DNA from: Pseudomonadota bacterium
GTDB lineage: Bacteria; Pseudomonadota; Gammaproteobacteria; Steroidobacterales; Steroidobacteraceae
Direction: 5' to 3'
NCBI GenBank assembly: GCA_028067895.1
Contig: JAPTUI010000524.1
Location: forward strand, 1-11,346
DNA: 11,346 bases
Of this stretch, positions 7,966-11,346 are shown in pieces (positions within the stretch are counted from its first letter, which is position 1; each line of letters begins with the position of its first letter). The translations under genes and the position numbers were made by a program. The notes below the pieces were generated by a model. That model had not been told where the DNA came from and made no database searches. It saw nothing but the letters and a program-made list of their open reading frames with translations.

Positions 7966-10035
7966 CTACCTGCCGAAGTCGTCCTGCGGACTGCAATCCT
8001 GCTCATCCTCCTGATCCTGCTCAGCGTCGCTCTGCATCATCGCTCGGTCCTGCTGTCTCGCCTCCGTGATGGACTGAGGCACGCGCCCTCCGGCGTCCTC
8101 GCAATCGCGCATCGTGTGCCATGCATTGAGCAGTCCGTCTCCCGGGTGCTCACTCTTGCGGCCGGCCTGCACGGCCTCCTCGAGCCATGCCGTTCGCTCG
8201 TGTCCGCCCATGCGCTGCCACCAGGCCATCAGGTCCCGATGCGACGGGTGGGGACGCTCGATGCGCGGAACTCTCGCGGGAACTGCATGCGTGCCAGCGG
8301 CCTGCGCTCCTCTTGCCATTCGGGTCTGCTCGTCCATGACGATCCGCGCCAAATCCGCATCCACGACACGGATACCCTCACGCGTCGCGCGGCGCGCCAT
8401 CCGCCCCCGAAACTCCCCACTCCCCGTGAGCGAGACTGCCCCGCCGAAGCGCGCGGCGGCGATCCTGAGCGCAGCAGCCTCCGCCGCCTCGTCGTGCTGG
8501 ACCAATTCAACACGCGTGCGCGTCGCCGTGAAAACCTCGCGACCGGCCCGGTCCCGATATCGCCTGCACCGCGCCACTGCGTCCCACTCATAGTGCAGAC
8601 CGCAGGCCCGCGCCGCCGCGATCTCCGCACTGCGGTAACCTGAGATCAGTCCGCCCGTGCTCGCAATGCCCTCGCGCATGCGCTCTCGTGCGGCCTGCAC
8701 GTGACGCTCGCGCGTACACTTGGCCCGTACGCGCTGCGCTGTGCGGCGCTCGGCCTGAAGCTCGAGGTGCGCAAGCTTGAGCGCCGAGTAGTGCTGCTGC
8801 GCGTGCGGCTTCGGGCGCCCGATGCGGGCCTCGCGCTCATTCTCAGTGATCCACGCCGCGCGCAGGGACCTGTACCCTTCATCGACCGGGATGCCTCGCC
8901 CTCGCGCGTGCGACTCGAGGGCCCGGCGCGAACGCTCAATCTCCTCCGGAGTGATCTTCTCCGGGTGCGCCGCCTCGGCCGCCTGGGCATCGGCACCCGC
9001 GCGCTCGAGCGCTCGCGTCACCAGAGCGCTGTGAGACTTCGTGTCCTGCGCTTTTCGCCACGCCTCGCGTGCCGCCTTCTCCAACGCCGCCGCGCGATGC
9101 TCGAGGGCCTCATAGTCGGTTCGGTCTCGCTGCGCTCGCTGGACCTGGTCCAGAGCCTCGCGGAATACCCGCTGGCGATTGTCCGGCTCCGTGTGATCGA
9201 CGGATGACGGCACACCCGCCGCGGCAGCGAGGTCCCGCGAGCACTCGAGCAGCTCAGCCTCGAGTACATCGATCCGGGCTTGCAGCTTCACCCGTTCGCG
9301 TTGCCGCTCGCGCCCGGCCTCCTGCATCATCGCGCGGAATTCGCGATGATTGATGTGCCCGCGCGGCGGCAATCCGGCGCGCCGCGCGGTTTCGCGCTCT
9401 GCCGCCACCCGCGCCCGACGGCCTGCCGCGCTCTCGCCCGTCACGAGCCGACAGGTCATGTCTTGCACCCGACGCATCGTCTCGCGGTCGAGCTCGATCA
9501 CGCTCACCCGTGCCGGAATGCGGCGCTCTCCGGTCCGGGTCTGAATCACGTGCGCCTCGCGCTCGCGCATGCGATCCACCAGCACATGCGCGTGGGGATT
9601 GAGGCACATCTCCCCGGTCAGCTCCTCGATATGGCCTTCATCGAAGTGCAGCGCACACTGTAGAACCTCGTGCCCCGTCAGCATCTCATACCCCTGACAC
9701 CACTCGAGCATGGTCTGCGTCAGCCGATCGCGGTATGCATCGACGCTATCTCCTGGATCGCGCAGCGGCAGCACCACGACGCCCGACCAAAACGGGGAGA
9801 ACGCCTTCGCCCGTTTCGCCCGCTCCGAACACTGCGCGAGCCGCGCCATGTAGCGCTCGTGCAGGCCCGGATCGTTGCGCACCAGCACCGACGCGAGAAT
9901 CTCTCCGCTCGAGTCCCGCAACCGATGCTCCGGCGGCAGGAGATACCGTGGCTCCCTCCCTTCGCGGCGGTTGTGCCGATCCTCGTGCCGCAAGTTCTTC
10001 ACCGCTTTGAAATTGACGCTGGTGCCTCTCGCCAT
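7966..10035 (-). CDS. MOBV-like relaxase with C-terminal LPD7-type domain
   Basis: 689 residues from the ATG at 10035, which has GGAGAGG five bases upstream. The N-terminus carries RHNRR with His21, matching motif I (HNxR) of MOBV/Mob_Pre relaxases; in MobM of pMV158 a histidine at nearly this position is the DNA nucleophile. HFDE (130-133) and NPHAHVLV (146-153) correspond to the metal-binding HxDE...PHxH motif, here split by about 13 extra residues. A long Arg/Glu/Ala-rich helical region fills about 215-500. Residues about 510-575 (AAARFGGAVSLTGSGEF and following) match the LPD7 pattern often fused to relaxases. The C-terminus is acidic. Expected role: nick and bind oriT to start conjugative transfer. 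The divergent accessory gene and the palindrome-rich intergenic region fit this. It may be plasmid- or ICE-borne. The frame is open upstream to 10857 but that part overlaps the accessory gene and looks non-coding. Confidence 0.8.
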   Translation of the reverse strand: MARGTSVNFKAVKNLRHEDRHNRREGREPRYLLPPEHRLRDSSGEILASVLVRNDPGLHERYMARLAQCSERAKRAKAFSPFWSGVVVLPLRDPGDSVDAYRDRLTQTMLEWCQGYEMLTGHEVLQCALHFDEGHIEELTGEMCLNPHAHVLVDRMREREAHVIQTRTGERRIPARVSVIELDRETMRRVQDMTCRLVTGESAAGRRARVAAERETARRAGLPPRGHINHREFRAMMQEAGRERQRERVKLQARIDVLEAELLECSRDLAAAAGVPSSVDHTEPDNRQRVFREALDQVQRAQRDRTDYEALEHRAAALEKAAREAWRKAQDTKSHSALVTRALERAGADAQAAEAAHPEKITPEEIERSRRALESHARGRGIPVDEGYRSLRAAWITENEREARIGRPKPHAQQHYSALKLAHLELQAERRTAQRVRAKCTRERHVQAARERMREGIASTGGLISGYRSAEIAAARACGLHYEWDAVARCRRYRDRAGREVFTATRTRVELVQHDEAAEAAALRIAAARFGGAVSLTGSGEFRGRMARRATREGIRVVDADLARIVMDEQTRMARGAQAAGTHAVPARVPRIERPHPSHRDLMAWWQRMGGHERTAWLEEAVQAGRKSEHPGDGLLNAWHTMRDCEDAGGRVPQSITEARQQDRAMMQSDAEQDQEDEQDCSPQDDFGR

Positions 10036-10040
10036 ACGTG

Positions 10041-10047
10041 CCTCTCC
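10041..10047 (-). promoter_or_regulatory. Ribosome binding site that sets the relaxase start
   Basis: The minus strand reads GGAGAGG, five bases before the ATG at 10035. It decides against the much longer frame that continues upstream through the intergenic region. The site directly abuts a dyad repeat at 10048-10059, so a protein bound there could affect initiation or early transcription. Confidence 0.6.
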
Positions 10048-10059
10048 GTGACTTGTCAC
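10048..10059 (-). repeat. GNGACAAGTCNC dyad, copy 1 (by the relaxase start)
   Basis: On the minus strand this reads GTGACAAGTCAC: GTGAC and GTCAC arms around AA. It shares the core GACAAGTC and the dyad form with two copies at 10336 and 10360, which lie on the opposite strand. The second base and its partner differ between copies but stay complementary. Probably an operator or relaxosome-protein site (inference). Confidence 0.6.
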
Positions 10060-10070
10060 GCCATTCCGCC

Positions 10071-10117
10071 CTGCGGGCCGCACACCCACTGCGTGGAGCG
10101 CGCACTGCAGGCCGCAC
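10071..10117 (+). repeat. 13-base direct repeat, two copies
   Basis: CTGCGGGCCGCAC at 10071-10083 recurs as CTGCAGGCCGCAC at 10105-10117 with one mismatch, start to start 34 bases. The second copy also forms the left arm of a small inverted repeat, GCCGCAC (10111-10117) with GTGCGGC (10126-10132). A further hairpin, CAGGGC-TT-GCCCTG, occupies 10134-10147. These could be relaxosome-protein sites, but in GC-rich DNA short repeats like this are weak evidence. Confidence 0.4.
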
Positions 10118-10222
10118 AATCCACGGTGCGGCACAGGGCTTGCCCTGCCGCCGTCGCTCCTCGCACCACATGCTCCGGCGCAGCCGGTGTCCGCAAGACG
10201 CGCCGTCTGCAAGACCGCTAGA

Positions 10223-10278
10223 GGACATGGCCCGGCCATGTCCTTAATGCGCATTAAGGACGTAGCGCGGCTACGTCC
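10223..10278. repeat. Tandem covarying hairpins around a palindrome, candidate oriT
   Basis: Three linked dyads. Hairpin A (10223-10243) has arms GGACATGGC and GCCATGTCC. Hairpin B (10258-10278) has arms GGACGTAGC and GCTACGTCC. Between them, TTAATGCGCATTAA (10244-10257) is a perfect palindrome that extends into the neighbouring GTCC and GGAC to give a 22-base palindrome (10240-10261). A and B are aligned 21-mers with five differences; four are two compensatory pair changes (A-T to G-C and G-C to A-T) and the fifth is in the loop. The block lies 188-243 bases upstream of the relaxase start, where origins of transfer usually sit. I could not match a known nick-site consensus, so oriT is inference from position and symmetry. 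Confidence 0.6.
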
Positions 10279-10335
10279 CATGCTTACTCCGCTGCGCGGG
10301 CCCCTCTCGGCTGCCGCTCGGGGTGCGAAGGGGGG

Positions 10336-10347
10336 GCGACAAGTCGC
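10336..10347 (+). repeat. GNGACAAGTCNC dyad, copy 2
   Basis: Reads GCGACAAGTCGC: GCGAC and GTCGC arms around AA. Starts 24 bases before copy 3. It is upstream of the accessory gene and in the opposite orientation to copy 1 near the relaxase. The second base pair is C-G here, T-A in copy 1 and A-T in copy 3. Confidence 0.6.
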
Positions 10348-10359
10348 GGGTGTGGGGTG

Positions 10360-10371
10360 GAGACAAGTCTC
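10360..10371 (+). repeat. GNGACAAGTCNC dyad, copy 3
   Basis: Reads GAGACAAGTCTC: GAGAC and GTCTC arms around AA. A degenerate half-site, GACAAG at 10383-10388, follows 21 bases later without the right arm. The pair of full sites plus the half-site, at spacings of 24 and 21 bases (about two helical turns), suggests a protein array on one face of the DNA upstream of the accessory gene. Confidence 0.6.
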
Positions 10372-10438
10372 GGCCCGGTCAGGACAAGAACGGTGGGGCG
10401 TGCGAGAGAGAGGGCCCACGCGGGGGAATAAGGGAGAA

Positions 10439-10459
10439 CGGTCCGCATCGTGCGGACCG
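10439..10459 (+). promoter_or_regulatory. 9-bp hairpin in the leader of the accessory gene
   Basis: CGGTCCGCA (10439-10447), loop TCG, TGCGGACCG (10451-10459) form a perfect stem. It ends four bases before the GGAG ribosome site (10464-10467) of the gene starting at 10475. It could be an operator for autoregulation or an RNA stem that affects translation; no run of T follows, so a terminator is unlikely. Confidence 0.5.
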
Positions 10460-10474
10460 AGATGGAGAATCACT

Positions 10475-10984
10475 ATGACCCGCAAATCCAATCCCCCTCG
10501 TGAAATCGATCCGCTTAATTCCGCACTCCTCGCAGCGGTACGTTCGAAGCCACCCGGAAATCTGCCGCCGGCGCGCGTGCTGTATGCGATCCGCAAGCTC
10601 GTCACGGATGGATACACTGACGAGGAAATCGCAGCCGGACTCGCCAGCGCACACATCATGGTCGCCGCCACCGAACTCGCCGCAGCCCTCAAGTCCGTGC
10701 GCGAGAATCGTGCGGCTCGAGCGGCGGAACGGGCAGCTCGCAAGAGCGCGCAACCGAACGCGTCCGGGCACGCGGACCCGGGCGCTGCGGGATTGGGCCC
10801 GAGCGCGCCGGCTGCGCAGCGGGTCAGCGTGCGATTCGGGATGAGACCCGCCAGCACCCGGCCGCTGCGCGATGCTGGCCTCGACTACGCGGACGGCCTG
10901 TGGAGCGGCGAGGTCGTCTCGGTCAAAATGGAGGCGCTGCGGCAATTTGTGGCCGAACACGGCGGCACGCTCGAGACGGCGTGA
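10475..10984 (+). CDS. Divergent mobilization accessory protein (hypothetical)
   Basis: 169 residues from an ATG with GGAG seven bases upstream; the frame is open back to 10187 but that part runs through the palindromes. Residues about 10-77 look like a compact helical domain (helices near 14-24, 32-44, 48-58 and 62-77), followed by an Arg/Ala-rich coil, a Pro/Ala/Gly linker (about 91-115) and a C-terminal segment (116-169) with GLDYADGLWSGEV and a final helix. No classical helix-turn-helix or ribbon-helix-helix is plain to me. Its position opposite the relaxase across a structured intergenic region is where small relaxosome accessory or autoregulatory proteins (MobC-, TraJ-like in role, not in sequence) are usually encoded. 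It may bind the GACAAGTC dyads; this is inference. The gene ends 47 bases before a convergent gene. Confidence 0.75.
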   Translation: MTRKSNPPREIDPLNSALLAAVRSKPPGNLPPARVLYAIRKLVTDGYTDEEIAAGLASAHIMVAATELAAALKSVRENRAARAAERAARKSAQPNASGHADPGAAGLGPSAPAAQRVSVRFGMRPASTRPLRDAGLDYADGLWSGEVVSVKMEALRQFVAEHGGTLETA

Positions 10985-10992
10985 GCGCGCGA

Positions 10993-11025
10993 GCGCCCGG
11001 CGGCCCAGGAGGGGCCGCCGGGCGC
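10993..11025. terminator. GC-rich hairpin between convergent genes
   Basis: A perfect 14-bp stem, GCGCCCGGCGGCCC (10993-11006) with GGGCCGCCGGGCGC (11012-11025), closed by a five-base AGGAG loop. It begins eight bases after the stop of the accessory gene and ends seven bases before the stop of the opposing gene, so it is placed to end transcription from both sides. There is no clear T tract on either strand, so termination would depend on the strong stem or on Rho. Confidence 0.65.
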
Positions 11026-11031
11026 GAATCT

Positions 11032-11346
11032 TCATCCCGATGCGGACGCCGCTCCCGTCATTACCCGATAGCAGCGTGTCTTGGTGTGGCTATCGCGCCC
11101 GGCATCGCCGATCTGCAGGCCGTCCACCACCTGCCCCACTCGTTCGGCAAGATAGTTGCCGACGCGCAGCGCGTTGAGCCGTCCGGCGCCGTCCGAACCA
11201 ATACCGAGCAGCGCTTCTCGCAACGGCATACCTTCTTTTTGCGCTGCGGCTCGCATCAACGCCGCGACGGTCACCCCGCGTTCGCCACACGTTGCCGTCC
11301 AGGCGGCAAGCAGCAGGCGCAGCGCCTCACGCTCGGGGTCTGCATC
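11032..11346 (-). CDS. C-terminal end of a plasmid/ICE protein, possibly primase-helicase (partial)
   Basis: The frame is open to the right edge, giving the last 104 residues of a longer protein; a GTG at 11274 gives an 80-residue frame but the preceding 24 codons read as good protein (including REALRLLLAAWTATCGERG), so I treat the gene as truncated by the window. The visible part is helical: REALRLLLAAW, VTVAALMRAAAQ, LREALLGIG, RLNALRVGNYLAERVGQVV, then VDGLQIGDAG and a basic end with TRCYRV. A winged-helix-like C-terminus of this pattern closes several plasmid- and island-encoded primase/helicase proteins, as I remember them. That name is tentative. The gene is convergent with the accessory gene. 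Confidence 0.6.
   Translation of the reverse strand, partial: DADPEREALRLLLAAWTATCGERGVTVAALMRAAAQKEGMPLREALLGIGSDGAGRLNALRVGNYLAERVGQVVDGLQIGDAGRDSHTKTRCYRVMTGAASASG

Noticed and set aside
7665..8069. Plus-strand reading frame of 134 codons across the relaxase end
   Set aside because: Antisense to the relaxase 3' end and to the small 62-residue frame; no ribosome site or motif.
10187..10474. Plus-strand extension of the accessory gene frame upstream of 10475
   Set aside because: It passes through the hairpin block and the dyads; the ATG at 10475 has a ribosome site and begins clear protein-like sequence.
10036..10474. Known oriT nick consensus of IncP, IncQ or pMV158 type
   Set aside because: I looked for IncP-type ATCCTG, IncQ-type TAAGTGCGCCCT and pMV158-type TAGTGTG|TTA and found no convincing match, so oriT is proposed only from structure and position.
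10036..10857. Upstream extension of the relaxase frame to 963 codons
   Set aside because: It runs through the palindromes and antisense to the accessory gene; a good ribosome site and the start of relaxase-like sequence are at 10035.
1..11346. CRISPR array, tRNA, rRNA or integrase gene
   Set aside because: No regularly spaced identical repeats, no cloverleaf or rRNA-like stretch and no tyrosine or serine recombinase motifs were seen, so an integrative element cannot be delimited here.

Overview
The window looks like an accessory region from a GC-rich proteobacterium. A Xanthomonadales-type gammaproteobacterium is my best guess, inferred from the GC-rich codon use and from the style of the SpvB/FG-GAP/RHS protein and the TonB-like protein. 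It holds two modules transcribed mostly on the minus strand, separated by a small transposon-like inverted-repeat element.

Left module (about 1-7260, all minus). Three closely spaced genes read right to left: a membrane-anchored TonB/TolA C-terminal-type protein (7257-6406), a giant Sec-exported SpvB / FG-GAP / RHS (YD-repeat) protein of about 2027 residues (6358-275), and an 83-residue two-helix membrane protein (258-7). The gaps are 47 and 16 bases and each of the last two genes has a good ribosome binding site. The RHS core ends in a DPTGF junction followed by a glycine-rich linker and a variable tip of about 130 residues. This fits a polymorphic toxin whose last small gene is the candidate immunity protein. 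The tip is only a presumed toxin; I see no catalytic motif in it.

Middle (about 7258-7965). A 140-base MITE-like element (7437-7576) has 16-base terminal inverted repeats and is flanked by GGCC on both sides. A possible 62-residue gene with a good Shine-Dalgarno (7804-7616) follows the relaxase gene.

Right module (7966-11346). A mobilization cassette: a MOBV-like relaxase with a C-terminal LPD7-type domain (10035-7966, minus), a divergent 169-residue accessory protein (10475-10984, plus), and the C-terminal end of a gene that enters from the right edge and may encode a plasmid/ICE primase-helicase. A strong GC-rich hairpin lies between the last two, which are convergent. The 439-base divergent intergenic region (10036-10474) is unusually structured. 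It carries two tandem 21-base hairpins that differ by compensatory base-pair changes and flank a 14-base palindrome, three copies of a dyad GNGACAAGTCNC in which the outer N pair covaries, and a 9-bp hairpin just before the accessory gene. It is the best candidate for the origin of transfer and the control region of the cassette.

Together the window suggests a mobilizable or integrative element next to, or carrying, an antagonism locus. The least explained items are the structured intergenic region and the pairing of a TonB-like protein with an RHS effector.
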